The notes: generated from the sequence alone by a model not told the origin. Numbered from the stretch's first letter, positions 35,001 through 47,149 are shown. The stretch: DNA of 64,000 nt from Abelmoschus esculentus (GCA_035048815.1 JAUCBN010000034.1:9650737-9714736), one strand, 5' to 3'. Made by a program: numbers and translations.

Positions 35001-35128
35001 AAATGGACCCGCACCCGACCCGTTTCGAGTCAAAACATCAAATCAACCTGAAATGACCTGTATCCGTTTTTACCCGACCTGACAGTACCCGACCTGAAAC
35101 CCACCTGAATAACTGTTTTTACATCCCT
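32023..35128. mobile_element. 3.1-kb non-autonomous TIR element
   Basis: The ends are AGGATGTAAAAAGC and, inverted, AGGGATGTAAAAACAG. An 11-bp duplication, atatttatgta, flanks it (32,012-32,022, 35,129-35,139), and unit A gives the empty site at about 10,396-10,410. Just inside both ends many copies of CCCGACCTGAAA or similar lie in the same orientation (32,040-32,400 and 34,830-35,110). The middle (32,640-34,500) is nearly pure A/T with two G runs. There is no transposase. The duplication length suggests MULE; the subterminal repeats and GGGATGTAAAA ends also recall hAT elements. Confidence 0.8.
33017..33094 (+). repeat. Two long G runs in an AT-rich island
   Basis: There are 11 G at 33,017-33,027 and 14 G at 33,077-33,090, each followed by CGGG. 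Such runs are prone to assembly or sequencing length error and could form G-quadruplexes. Confidence 0.8.
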
Positions 35129-35176
35129 ATATTTATGTATATTAATTAACCTATTTATATACACACACAAAATTAA

Positions 35177-35429
35177 GAGAAATTATATCATAGGTCCGAC
35201 CTACCACGTCAGCCGTGGTCCCATCTAATAATAATCATCCACTTCATCACTACTCTCTACCTCATTTTTTTTCAACCAATGAATCTTCACTCAGAATTTT
35301 CATGTCATTTTAAAAATATGATTTATGAAAATTACATTAATTACATAGTTGATTAATGACGAAATGGGTAATTTTATTGGTTAGGGACCACGGCTGACGT
35401 GGTAGGCCGGACCTATGATATAATCTCTC
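35177..35429. mobile_element. MITE-2, MULE-like, with terminal repeats of about 44 bp
   Basis: The ends are inverted copies over about 44 bases with few mismatches (ATTATATCATAGGTCCG, then CCTACCACGTCAGCCGTGG). The flanks are caaaattaa (35,168-35,176) and caaaactag (35,430-35,438). Units A (10,431) and D carry a single caaaactag, the empty site. The interior of about 165 bases is non-coding. Confidence 0.9.
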
Positions 35430-35944
35430 CAAAACTAGGGAAAACGTGGATACATATATAAGGCAACCTATACCAAGTAATATATATAAAATAATGAATA
35501 TTTTTATTAAAAAAATAATGCAATAATATTTACAGGATACTATATATAACAAATATTATTCGAAATATAACGTAAAGATTTAAATAAATTAACATCATCA
35601 TCTTTATTTGGTATTTTGAAAAAACATATAAATTAAATTAAATTTTTAAAATAATTAATTTTGTCGATTTAAAAATTAATAAATTCTAAAGAGTATCTAA
35701 ACAAAAATTCAATTTAATTAATATTTGATTTAATATTTTATACTAAAATAATAATTATTTTAAATTAAAATTTAAATATAGAGCTTAATTTTTAATGTTA
35801 AGACATAGAGCATAAAAATGAAATACTTTTTTGTTCAAAGTATAATTTGTGACTCTTTTGATGGGTTTGTAGACTTTTTTTTAATCAGTTATAGTGGGTA
35901 TAAGTAATATCTATTCTAGAATATATTGTTAATTATTAAATATT

Positions 35945-36060
35945 GACTCTTCAAAAAATGAGTTATAAATATTATTACTCGAACTCGTAACCTCTAAAAA
36001 TAACAACCATTCTTAATTATCGAGATAAAATAGTTCGTACGATTCATAAATTTTCTTTTT
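35945..36060 (-). mobile_element. Degenerate SINE remnant
   Basis: The minus strand has 'aagaatggttgttattt' followed by 'agaggttacgagttcgag', matching the body of the SINE at 31,643-31,811. Ends are not sharp. Confidence 0.6.
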
Positions 36061-36861
36061 GTTAATAACTAACAGTATTTTAGATATTTTTAATAAAACA
36101 TGTATATTTTGCTTCCAAATATTTTGATAATATAGTTATTTTTTTTTCTTCTTGATGGCCTTTATATCGTCGGTTACTTTTTAATTTTAATTTGCCACTT
36201 CTCATCGTTTTTGATTTTTCTTTGATCCATTCTAGTATTTTCTACCATGATTATCAATTTCTTGCCTTAAGATCTTTAGAATGAATTAATTAATTCTGTG
36301 ATGCATTAATAATTATATATATATATATAACTTGACATTGAATTTTGCTTGAAAATTTTCATTTAAAAATATGGAAATATATTAATTATAGAATATTTTA
36401 TTTATTATTAAATTAAATTTAAAATTAATTTGTATTCAAATATAAGCATATCTTAAAATATCATAAAAGATTTAGTAAAAAATTATAATAAATGATCATT
36501 ATATTACCTTTTTTTAAGTATATTTTAAAATATATGTTAATTTTAATTTTAAGTTAATTTTGAATTTATTTTTTCTATTTAATTTTTAATAAATAGTTAT
36601 TATTAAATGAATTAAATTACAAATAATTAATTGATTTTATATATAAAAAGTTGCATAAAGATTAGACCCCTATATTTGATTATTTAGTCATTTTAACCCC
36701 TATTAGATTATGGTCAAAATATAAGTATGATATCTAAGGATTTGAAGAGAATAAAGAGAAAATCATGCTAATTAAAAACGTGAAAATGAGATTTTTTTAT
36801 CAAGGCAGCAAAGCTGCGTTAAATCAAATCATAAAAAGCTTTGTATGATGTAAGACATAAG

Positions 36862-37144
36862 ATGTGGATTTAACAAAGACGACCCGTACAATAATATTTT
36901 TGTCCTCTATCATTGCAATGCTCGTAAGAAAATCATTCCTTTCAACTTTTGAAAAAAAAAACTAATACCAATAATATCAATATATATTAATGCATCTTTA
37001 GAACTAATTAATTAGTAATTCTTAATATGCTAACGTAAGAAAAAAAAAAATCAATGATAGAAAATATCAGAACGAATTGAAGAGAGAATAAAAAAAAAGC
37101 AAGAGAAGTGATAAAATAGATTTCTCCACAATTGTTGCCCTCGT
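36862..37144 (-). pseudogene. DEFL-G pseudogene
   Basis: The exon 1 remnant (about 37,070-37,144) has ACG where the start codon should be. The intron is recognisable, and the exon 2 remnant (36,862-36,955) lacks the cysteine-coding centre. It is nearly identical in layout to F but without the chromovirus, so it provides that element's empty site (tgctaacgtaag near 37,030). Confidence 0.7.
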
Positions 37145-37261
37145 ATGTTTTTTTATATATAAATTTTTTAAAAATTAATATATAGCCAAATAATGCAGAT
37201 TACTAAACCAAATAATACAAACAATGAAGAAATAAACCTCTCTCTTTATAACGTGGAAGGT

Positions 37262-37676
37262 GATACGCAGTGGAGGTTCTAGACAGGTGTAATAAGAGCG
37301 ATCGTACAGGGCCCCCAAAAAGAGAGACACAAATTTTGATAAACTACATTCATTATGTTAATCTCGAAATTCATTGAAAAAATTTTAAAAATACTATTAA
37401 GAAAGATGAGTTATAATTGTTAAAACGTTATAATTATTTCTTAAATGCGACATTAATTGATTATAGAATCTTATTGATTATTACTATTACAATTGCTTCA
37501 GTAGAACTAGTGAGATTTTAGACAGACGCAATAGAAACGATCGCACAAGGCCCCCTAGAAAGGACATTTACTTTTAAGGGCTACAATTTTATAACTAGGA
37601 AAGATCATGAATAATTACTTTTAAAGACCATATTTTAATAAATTACACAAACCCTCAAAATCTTTGAATCACCCTG
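37262..37676. repeat. Fragments of a GGGCCCC-type repeat, related to 49,500-49,691
   Basis: The block starts 'cagtggaggttctagacagg', has 'acagggccccc', then a AT-rich part ending 'gttataattgttaaaacg'. A second, shorter start occurs at about 37,511-37,560. Sequences of this kind often derive from hAT elements; here only homology to 49,500-49,691 is established. Confidence 0.6.
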
Positions 37677-37679
37677 GTA

Positions 37680-37974
37680 ATAGGAATGCCCATATGTATA
37701 TGTGTCGTAGGCTGCTATAGGGATATTTAGGATAGGTATTGAGTGGTTACCACCGATGGCAGGGGTGCTTAAGTTCAATGTAGATTCCGCAAGGGGCAAA
37801 CCGGGGCTGATAGGGTGTGGAGGCATATTGCGTGATGAACATGGGGAAATTTTGGCATTGTTTTCAGGTCCATTGGATGTTATGAATATAACGAGGGAGA
37901 TAATCAAGGTATTTGCCATGCATTATCATTCATGGTCCAATCGAAATGGTGAAAAGACTTATGTAGGGATGTAA
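37680..37974 (+). pseudogene. LINE-type RNase H fragment, copy 2
   Basis: The frame encodes LKFNVDSARGKPGLIGC and GGILRDEHGEILALFSGPL, then a degenerate tail. It matches 27,335-27,578 and lies on the same side of a DEFL pseudogene, so both came with the duplicated unit. It extends a little further than copy 1 and stops at the next element. Confidence 0.78.
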
Positions 37975-38262
37975 AATATTATCTCGATTTAAAAACTCGA
38001 CTGAAACTGCTTGAGTTAGAATCTGGTTTGATCTGAGGTTGTGACGACCCAAAACCGATCTATAGCCGATTGTTGTTTATCCGAATCCAAGTTGAACATG
38101 TTACTATAGTAACTGAACCCGATCTACATCCGATCGAGAATGAACCGAACCCGAATTGAATTTGTTACTGTAGATTCTAAACCCGACCTGCACTCGACTG
38201 AAATGAACCCAAACCCAAAACTAACTAGACATATAATCGATATTACCAAATTAAATAGATCT
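37965..38262 (+). mobile_element. One-ended fragment of the 3.1-kb TIR element family
   Basis: It starts AGGGATGTAAAAT and follows the left end of 32,023-35,128 for almost 300 bases with many differences ('tgttactatagtaactgaac'). There is no right end. Confidence 0.7.
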
Positions 38263-39249
38263 TGTAATGACCCTTTTTAAAAAAATTTACAAGTGTAATA
38301 AAAACGTCGCTATTTGAAGAGATGAAAAATTAGAAATTAAGTTTTGAAATTGGTAATGAAATTTAAAAATGGTAGTTTTAAAAGGAATTAAGAAACATAT
38401 TTTGAAAAATTAGGATTTGAATTTATAATTAGGGATTTAAAATTTTGAAATTTAGGGGTTAAATTGAAAAATTGAGAAATTAGAAAACAACGGGAAAAAT
38501 TAGTGTTTTTTAAATGGAAATGGAATTTAAAAATATTTGATAAAAATAAAAAGGGTCGCTAATCTTAAAAAGAAGTATTTTTGAAAAATGGGAAACTGTT
38601 GGAAAATAAAGTTGAAAATTTGGAAATTGAAAAATGATTTGAAAATTTTGAAAATAATTGAAAGTCTCCACTAGTTACTTCGATAGACCGGATACTGTAA
38701 AAATCAAAGATTTGAAATAAATTGAGTTCGAGAGTCGATTACGACTAAAAATGGTGTTAGCGTTTAAAATCACCCAAAAATTGGTACCTTTACAAAAATA
38801 ACGCTTAATCAATTTTAAAATTTTCGAATTAAAGTGACATCAAATTAATATTTGTTTAAAATTCGAGTATATTTTAAACGTCTCGATATTCGAAGGTAAA
38901 CACATACACCGCTATCATTACACCTGGTATCGGGCCCCTTACGATCGAATAAAGAGACATCGCATTGTTAAATTAATTAAGTTCGAACATAAGCTTAAAT
39001 ATAGGACAAAATATACAAGAGCATAATAAATACAAATATACATACATGTCATAAATAAAGCAAAAATAAATAAACATGGCAAATGCAAATAAATATATGC
39101 GCAAATAAATAACAAACAAATAAATAATAAATGGAATAAAGACTCAATTAAATAAAGACAAAATTTAAAGACAATCAAATAAAGAAAATAATTATTGAAA
39201 GGGGATAAAATGAAATAAAAATAAAATTCTAAGGTCAAATCAAAAAAAA

Positions 39250-42200
39250 AGTAACACACTCTTTCCGGCTTGATAGAGAACCGGATTGGAAAATACTACG
39301 ATCGGAGGATTCGGTGATTCGATGACATTTTTTCTTTCCGGTAATTCAATTCGGTTTAGTTATGATTATCAAGAGACACATAATTACCTATGACGATAAT
39401 CTGTAATAACTGAGAGATAACTAATTACCAATGACGGTAATCTGTGATAACTGGGAGATAACTAATTACCTATAAAGGTATTCTGTGATAACTAAGAGAT
39501 AACTAATTACCTATGGAGGTAATTAGTATTCCTATGAACAATTTAATTACCTACAGAGGTAACAGGAGTTACTAAGGAAACAATAATTATCTGTAAAGGT
39601 AACTAGTGGTCCTGACAGAGAAGTGATTACCTACGGAGGTAATCAGGTTTGACCAAAGGGGTGTATCGAAACACTTAGAAACTGTTTTGATACTGAGGTT
39701 CAGGATCGGTAATTCCGTTAAGCATGTTCTGATACCCTTACTAATGGTTTTGATACACGAAGGCCGACCAAGGGTCCTAAGGGTTTGACTTGACTAGACA
39801 TTTCGATACACCTTGGGTCGGTACCGGAAAGAAACATTTCAGTGGCAAAGACGTATCGAAACACTCCTTAGTGGTTTCAATACCAGTACCAAATTTCACA
39901 GACTGTAAGTAGGTCGTATCGAAATAGATAAAACCTGTTTCGAAACTCCTAATCTGTAATGTCATATTTTAATTGGCTTTTGTTCGATTTGACTTAGTAA
40001 GTGATTTCCAATTCCCATGAAGTTTTATCAGCAACTTATAATTAACTTAAACTAACATCATACCAAATTTTAAGGCATTCTCAATCCATTTACTAGGTTT
40101 TTACTTTTTATTCCCAAATATGAACATTTAGCGACTCATATATTTACCTTAGGGGTCATTTTGCCTAATTGGGGTCTAGGCATGGCATACACATTATCAA
40201 CACATCAAGGTGCATAATTAGGACTCAACAAGACACATTGCTACCATTCTAGGAGTATATTCAGAATAGGCTTACTTTACCACTATATGTGACTTGCCAA
40301 GACCTTGCAGAAAGGATCCATCACTTCTCCAACTACTAAAACCTGAAAGTGCATAAAAATGAATACGTTAGGCATACATTGCCTAGTGAGGTAATAAATG
40401 ACAACATCAATGTATAGAATACATATAAATAACATGCTCTTATGCCATAACTTCAAATTAGGCCAATATTCAATGATTCTTGGTAATAGTTCAATATTCA
40501 ATATCAATGTATCAATGATTCACATGCCATAACAATAAAATTAATAAGTCATTATAAACCCTTGGATCGATCAAGATAGTGGATACACGGATTTCCTACG
40601 CCTCGCTAATAAAATAATGGTCTAATCTCTCCGCCTCGCCAAAAATGATCAATACACAATCATCCCTCCGCCTCGCCAAATATAGGTCGTAGCCCAAGGA
40701 TCGTAGTCCACCCATAGCAATGAGCTCATAAATCCTATAGCATACCAATTGTATCCAATTTCCATCTAATCCAAGGTCCAATACAATTTAGATTCATAAC
40801 AATTTCAATGATGATATCAATAGGTCCAATGATTCAATATCAATGATTTTGACCATTAGGTCCATTTCAATGAGTCCAATGATCCATACTAATATCAATA
40901 ACAATGATAACATTATCAATGTTTTAATGTCATGCTCAATGCTCAATATTTCGATGATTCAATGCTTTCACAATACCAATGCAACACAAAAAGCTTACCA
41001 AAGCTTACCATAGCCTTGTATGATTGTCAATGCCTTTCCATGTCAATGTTATGCTACATGTCAATAATAATCAATTAAATGAGATGGGAAAAGCTCCTAG
41101 CTTTGTCCCATGACTCTACTACACTCATCTTGCTAAAGAGACCTTCTAAGGTTCTTGAATGACAACTTCTTTGCCCTTAGCTTGAATAAGAATTGACGAT
41201 GAATTTTTATGGTAAACTGAAAGAAAACAAGTTTCTTATTCGTATAGTATACAAAAGTACTCATATAAGCTTATATATAAGCTTTAGGTAACCTATACCG
41301 ATAACCAAATACTTGAACTATTTACCTATATTGGTAAATGAATACTTGAACTATTTACCTATACTAGTAATTACACGTAACACATAAACTGAATATTTGG
41401 ATTGTTTACCTATATCGATAACTACACATAACAGTCCTTTGCGACTTTAACTAGACAAAACCATGAAAATTGCTTCTAACAATTCTAACAATGAAAGATG
41501 CATCCTTGAGCTCACATAAGCTTATAATCAATAATAGTTCCATGGTGTAACCTTAAAATCTATTGGTCTTAACAACAATCCTTCAAGAATTCTTCTTGAA
41601 ATTAAACACAAACTAACCCTAGAATTTCATAACAAAATTAGGGGTTTTGCTTATCCAACTCCTAGCTTTCTTTTGATATGATCAAACTAGTGAAACACTA
41701 ATATCTAGTTTGAGGTACTTGCTTGTTCCATGAAGAAGATAACAATGGTGGTGTATGCTTGACAAACGATGGAAGAAAGATGACAACTTTCTATCCAGAT
41801 TACCTCTCGGTTTCTTTTTGCAAAATAACCCGTAAACTCAACAATTTTAACCCCTTATCCACCATGTGATTGTCATGATTGGTGTCCTCCTAATTAACCA
41901 ATCAAATAATTTTCTTCCTATTAAGAAAACCTTAAAAATTCAATATAAAAACTCAAATTTTCTTTTGTGATCTTTTCCAACAAATTAATATCATATTTTT
42001 TTTTATAATAAAGTTATGTCAACCCACATGAATTCATCCACCCAAGGATGTGATTAACACCTCAAAAGGGTTAATTACAAGGGTGGTCCCTTAACTTTTC
42101 AAAGTTTACACTTTTGTTCTTTAACTTTTAATTTTTACAATTTAGTCACTATATAGATTTTAATCCTTCCAAACAAGTCCTTAAGCCAAAATCAAACTCA

Positions 42201-42324
42201 ATTGAAATTCCATTACATAACAATTGAGTACAAAAGGGTTCCGATATTACATTTACGATTTTCCATTATAAAATTCCGATCATCAGGACATAATTCCGAC
42301 TAGACCGCTTTTCGGAGTCTTACA
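39250..42324 (-). mobile_element. 3.07-kb solo LTR inserted in X copy 1
   Basis: On the minus strand it starts TGTAAGACTCCG (42,324) and ends GTGTGTTAC near 39,250, where the last CA appears mutated. The flanks are A-rich, so the target duplication cannot be read. X copy 2 (around 44,750) is continuous at this point and gives the empty site. It contains a minisatellite, a TATCGAAA-rich island (39,660-39,960) and 'tccgcctcgcc' repeats (40,580-40,680). The size and TGTAAGAC start suggest a Tekay-like LTR. Short frames inside are incidental. Confidence 0.72.
39379..39655. repeat. Minisatellite, unit about 50-55 bp
   Basis: Roughly five imperfect units share 'gataactaattaccta' followed by a purine stretch such as 'ggaggtaa', with the later units more divergent. 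Confidence 0.75.
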
Positions 42325-43264
42325 AAGAAAAAAAATTAAAGCCAAAACAATGACGAAAATAAAAAGAAAACAAAATAAATAACCCAAATAAAAACATTAT
42401 TATCAAATTTATGATCAAATTGAAGAAAAAGAACAAATTAGAAGTTCAAAATGAGAAAAGAAATGAAATTCATTTGAAATTTGTGACTAAATTTCATTGA
42501 AAATGAAAACAAGAGTTCGAATTGAACATTTTAATTATTGAAAATCATGTTTAACTTGATTTAATGACGAAATTGAAAGACCAAAGAAAAATATGAGGAT
42601 TCCGGAGATCATTACAAGGACATGAAGGGACTTAAAGATGTTATTTCTCCATTTTCTAAAGGCCCCTAGGTATATAACACAAAAATAAAATATTTTTTTC
42701 TTTTTCCTCATTTTCCATTCAAAAACAAACCAACCCCCTCCCCCCGTTTTCTCTGTTTGTTCTTCAATCCAACCTAGAAAAATAAAGAGCATTCTTCATG
42801 TTCTTAACATTTCCAAAAAACATCGCACTGAACTCAGAAACTGTCACGCCGACCACCGCAAGTTTGAGAACCCTTTTTTTTACTTTAAAAATCGAAAATC
42901 CCCTTTCTATAGACGAAAACCAAATGAAAATAACTTATTTTCTTTCTTAAAATCCGAGGAGAAACCTCCTTTTAGAGTTGAAATCAAAAATAGAAGATGC
43001 CCTCTCATTACATGGTTTGGCTCACCACTGTTGATCCGGAGATCTTGCGTTTATTGACGGCGAGGAAAAGAAGAGGAAGAGCCAAAATAGTGAAAGGTAA
43101 AACCCTAACTGTAGAACTAATATTTTGATATAATAATTGAAAAAATAGCTTTTGAATAAATTGAAAATATTTCAAAAATTGTTTATGTCCAAACAACTTG
43201 AAAATATACTTAAGAGGTTTTTGAGAAAGTTTGAAGGTGTTTTAAATGATTTAAAGAAACCAAA

Positions 43265-44278
43265 GATGTGTTTTTAACCCAAGCGTATCGAAACACCTGA
43301 AAGGTGTTTGGATACCGTTATGCTTTTCAAAGGCAAAATTACACAATCGTTTCGATATGGGCTTGAACCGTTTTGATACGCTTTGCTAATGTGTGTTTTG
43401 GTTTCGATACCTCAAAAACCCGTTTCATACGCCATTATCAAAACCTATTTTAGGTGTTTCGATACACATCCAACAGTTATTTGAAAACCCCAACGACTTT
43501 ATAAAGAAACCCAACGGCTAGAAGCAATATCGAAACAACTAAGACCTATTTTGATACCATGAGCTAAGGGTTTCGATAAGCCTCATAAGCGTTTTGATAC
43601 CGATTCTTAAATACAAGTTCAACGAATATTTACCAAAGTAGTTGTATCGAAATGGCTTTCACATGTTTCGATACAACTTACACCAGAAGCAGAAGTTAAC
43701 CTTGAAACAATCTCCAAACGGCTCCAAATTAATCCCAACGGTCACCAACGGCTAGAAGCTCATTTGGGATGATAAAAGGAAGCCTCAAGCATTAAGCGAA
43801 GACTATTGTTTACATTATAACAACAATATGATCAAGAAATTGTCTTAGATCTTAATTCTCATCTTTTTGGTAGACAATACTTATGAGCTTAATGTTTATA
43901 TATGCTCAAATGTCTTAGGATTGAGTGAGAGCTTAGTTGCAAAAAATTAGCCTTATTAGAAGGATTCAAGTTTGCTGAAGAATTCTCTTTGTGAGTGATT
44001 TCCCAAAGTTTGGTTGTGAACTTTAGATGCTTGATTCAGGTTGTGAATCAAGGTTTTGTGGTTATCCCTTTGTTACTCAAAACATTGAATTCTTGGTAAA
44101 TTATGAAAATCCTTAGTGAGAAGATAAGGTAATGGATGTAGGACTTGGGTTAGAAGTCCGAACTACTATAAATCCTTATGTCAAATTTTTTATAATTTTT
44201 GCTCCCACCAAAAATCACCCAAATAGTCAATTCTCCATCACTTGGCAAGATGTCCATAGATCCACATCAAGCCTAACA
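43265..44278 (+). repeat. Copia-type LTR (third copia element)
   Basis: The LTR ends ...CTAACA at 44,278, two bases before a primer site. It contains a TATCGAAA-rich island (43,280-43,690) and a leader with 'aaatccttagtgagaag'. The 5' limit is only estimated. The frame at 44,132-44,326 crosses the LTR end and is not a gene. Confidence 0.65.
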
Positions 44279-44280
44279 AT

Positions 44281-44465
44281 TGGTATTAGAGAGAGTTTCA
44301 ATCGAAAGAGATTAACATCCTATTGAGAAGATCCAGCGAGCTCGATCAATTACCGATCAACCGACAATCCATGGCTCAATCCATTGACAAGTCACCATTC
44401 TTTGACGGGTACAAATACTCCCAGTAGAAGATAAGGATTAAGTATTTGATCAACTCAAGTAGAGA
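44281..44465 (+). pseudogene. Copia-3 primer site and start of gag, truncated
   Basis: TGGTATTAGAGAG at 44,281 is an initiator tRNA-Met-type primer site with one change. The ATG at 44,371 opens MAQSIDKSPFFDGYKYSQ, the usual beginning of copia gag (FDG-x-NYSYWK). A TAG at 44,425-44,427 falls where a tryptophan is conserved. Homology is lost at 44,466, where sequence X copy 2 begins. Confidence 0.8.
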
Positions 44466-45300
44466 TTAATTAAGTTAGAACATAAACTTAAATATAGGGA
44501 AAAAATATACAAGAGAATAATAAATAAAAATATACATACATGTCATAAATAAAGGAAAAAATAAACATGGCAAATGCAAATATATATATATATATATAAG
44601 CAAATAAATAACAAACAAACAAACAAATAAATAATAAATGGAATAAGGAATCAATTAAATAAAGACAAAAATTTAAAGACAATCAAATAAAGAAAATAAT
44701 TACTAAAAGGGGCTAAAATGGAAAAAAAATCTAAGGTCAAATAGAAAAAAAAAAAAAGTAAAGGCAAAACAGTGGTGGGAATAAAAAGAAAAACAAAACA
44801 AATAACCCAAATAAAAACATTATTATTAAATTTATGACCAAATTGAAGAAAAATAACAAATTAGAAGTTCAAAACGAGAAAAAAATAAAAATCATCTGAA
44901 ATCGGTGACTAAATTACATTGAAAATGGAAATGAAAGTCCGAATTGAACATTTTAATTATTGAAAATCAGGTTTAACTTGACTTAATGACGAAACTGAAA
45001 GAACAAAGAAAAATACGAGGATTGTTGTGATATTACAAGGACACAGAGGGACTTAATTATGTTATTTCTCCATTTTCTAATGGCCCTCGGGTATATAACA
45101 CACAAAAAATAATTTACCTCCTTTTTTTCTCATTTTCCATTCAAAAACAAACTGACCACCCCGTTTTCTCTGTTTGTTCTTCAATCCAACCAAGAAAAAT
45201 GAAGAACATTCTTCATGTTCTTACCATTTTCCAGAAAATACCACACCGAACTCAGAAACTGCCACATCGATCACCACGAGAGGTGGTCGGCAAGTTTGAG
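44466..45300 (+). repeat. Sequence X, copy 2
   Basis: It matches 38,955-39,249 and 42,325-42,880 without the solo LTR. It includes the TATA-like 'gggtatataacac' and the leader, and is cut at 45,300 by LTR family S copy 3. The minus-strand frame 44,488-44,682 is low-complexity and not a gene. Confidence 0.75.
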
Positions 45301-47080
45301 TGACACACATCGTGTAATGTAAAAATAAAATGCCTTATTCTCAAATAATAAATAAGAAAATTAAATGTAGTAAGTGAGAAGTAAGGGATCGATCCAACAG
45401 AGACTAGAAACTTACTGATTATGCTTGTTCGATTGATGATTCAAGAAGAAGATTGAATAGTGTTTGAGTAAAAAGGAGGGTTGTCGAATAAAAACTAAGT
45501 AATTGAAAATGAAATAAAGAAAGTAATTCAATAGAATAAAAACTAGCCTTAGGCTCTCGCTTTGACTCGACTTTAATAGATCATCGGAAAAAGATTTTCA
45601 CTTCGGGAATTTACGTCGGTACATAGCTTTCAAGGTTCAATCCTTGAAGAAAAACTTTCAAACTGAATACCCCGAGTGCTATCTTTGATATTGGTTTTAT
45701 GGATTAATCCACAAATTCAATGTTTGTAGAAAAAAACATTTAAATCATTAAAACCAACTTGGATTATGTTATTGCAATAATAATTGATCCAATCTTAGTT
45801 TTCTCTTAGCAATCAATTTGCTAAGTGTATTTTCAGGAAGTCGGATTTGCTTCAATAGATCAATCTTTCCTCCCACACAAGTGATCAAATAAACATCTTG
45901 ACCAAAGTCAATCTTAGTTTTGAAATCAACTTGAATTTAGAAATAAGTTCAAAACAAAACTAAAAGAAATAAAAATCGAAGTTATTGATGCGCTTTTCAA
46001 TCCTCACGTTTGGATCGAGTCATTGCTTAAGCCCTTGGCTATAAAGAACTTAGCCGAGCATAATTATGGAAAGAATTATGCTCGACATAAAAATAAAATA
46101 AATTAAAAATAAGAACAAGAAAAATAAAGAAAGAAAGTTTTTAAATAAAGGGAAAAGAGATGAAATATTCAAGGATTCAGGAATATGAGCTATGTGTTTA
46201 AGGCTTACCTGAGATAGGTATTTATAGCCTTCTAAAAACCCTAAAGAGATAAATCCTAAATAAAGCTAAAATTATTTAAATTCAAATACAAAAGAAAAAT
46301 CCAAATTTTAAATTCAAATGTCGGCTTATAAGTTATCCAAAATGCGACTAATAAGCTGTTAGGCGCTTGCTGACGTCATCTTCTAGAAGTTGTTGAATGT
46401 GTGCCACGTCAGCTTTTTATTCCCAAAGTCATGCCCACCAATCCAGACTCGATCAAAAATATTAAAAAAAATAGCCATTTAAGTGCACTTTCCAGTATTC
46501 TCAATCCTACATAAAAATACAAGAAAAAAAATAAGATCAGTAACATAATTCATCTAATCAAGGAGTAATTAAGCATAAAATATTAACTATTTTGAGCACT
46601 TATTAAATTCCCCCTTACTTATTCAATGCTTGTCCTCAAGCATTCCTCAACTAACATATCAAAATCACAAGTTGTCAATCTTTAATTCAACTAAGAAAAT
46701 CAATACAATTATTATAACTAAGAAACAATCAAGCAAGTGGCAAGACTAGGAAAAAAGTTGAATAAAAACAAGACATTTCAATTCTTAGCTAATTTAATGA
46801 TGCAAAACTCGATATCCTCACAAGGATTCACTCATTTTGCTCAAAGTTTTTTGGGTCAAAAGAATCGCTCAAGCCAAATCTGATCAAAGCATTACCATAA
46901 GCCTGTAAATAAATCTAATCTCCACTACTAAAGATTGAACATTATGAAAAAGTCAAGAGGTCTTTAAGTAAGGTTGTAACGGGGTAGGGTGATGGTAAGG
47001 AAAAAGGTCGAAATTAAATGGGTTAAATGTCAAGACAAAAGATATAAAACATAAGAAACAGACCAAGATAATAATTGTAT
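45301..47080 (-). mobile_element. LTR family S copy 3 with internal piece
   Basis: The LTR is 45,301-46,605 (start mutated from TGATAAG to TAATAAG on the minus strand). The internal piece to about 47,080 matches 28,836-29,330. No coding sequence is seen. Confidence 0.8.
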
Positions 47081-47149
47081 TTTTATCATTATCCTATTTA
47101 TTTGTATCTAACTTACACCTAATCAATTAAACTAATGTGATGTTTTTTT

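Larger units (their letters stand above)
29385..36860 (-). repeat. DEFL duplication unit E, much interrupted
   Basis: It is collinear with A, B and D but broken by a SINE (30,167-30,284), a SINE (31,643-31,811), a 3.1-kb TIR element (32,023-35,128), MITE-2 (35,177-35,429) and a SINE remnant (about 35,945-36,060). It contains pseudogene H and gene E, and continues into pseudogene G. Uninterrupted AT-rich parts (29,440-29,900, 31,140-31,640, 35,440-35,940, 36,060-36,860) show no other gene. Confidence 0.78.
38263..43264 (+). repeat. LTR-retrotransposon terminal sequence X, copy 1, interrupted
   Basis: 38,270-38,930 reappears inverted at 47,150-47,800. 38,955-39,249 plus 42,325-42,880 reappear as 44,466-45,300. 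Near 42,670 there is a TATATAA promoter-like box followed by a pyrimidine-rich leader, as in the R-U5 part of long LTRs. The frames at 42,535-42,792 and 43,008-43,196 lie in this leader and show no domain. No pol sequence is attached, so the family is open. Confidence 0.55.

Noticed and set aside
37262..37676. A hAT transposase gene
   Set aside because: Only non-coding repeat similarity to 49,500-49,691 is seen; no transposase domain can be read in any frame.
38939..39259. Minus-strand 106-residue hydrophobic frame resembling a membrane protein
   Set aside because: It is the translation of A-rich repeat 'aaataaataaa' sequence in copy X; the related copy at 44,488 is similarly low-complexity and not conserved as protein.
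42535..43196. Minus-strand frames of 62-85 residues
   Set aside because: Located in the LTR leader of sequence X, no domain, and the paralogous copy does not keep the frame.
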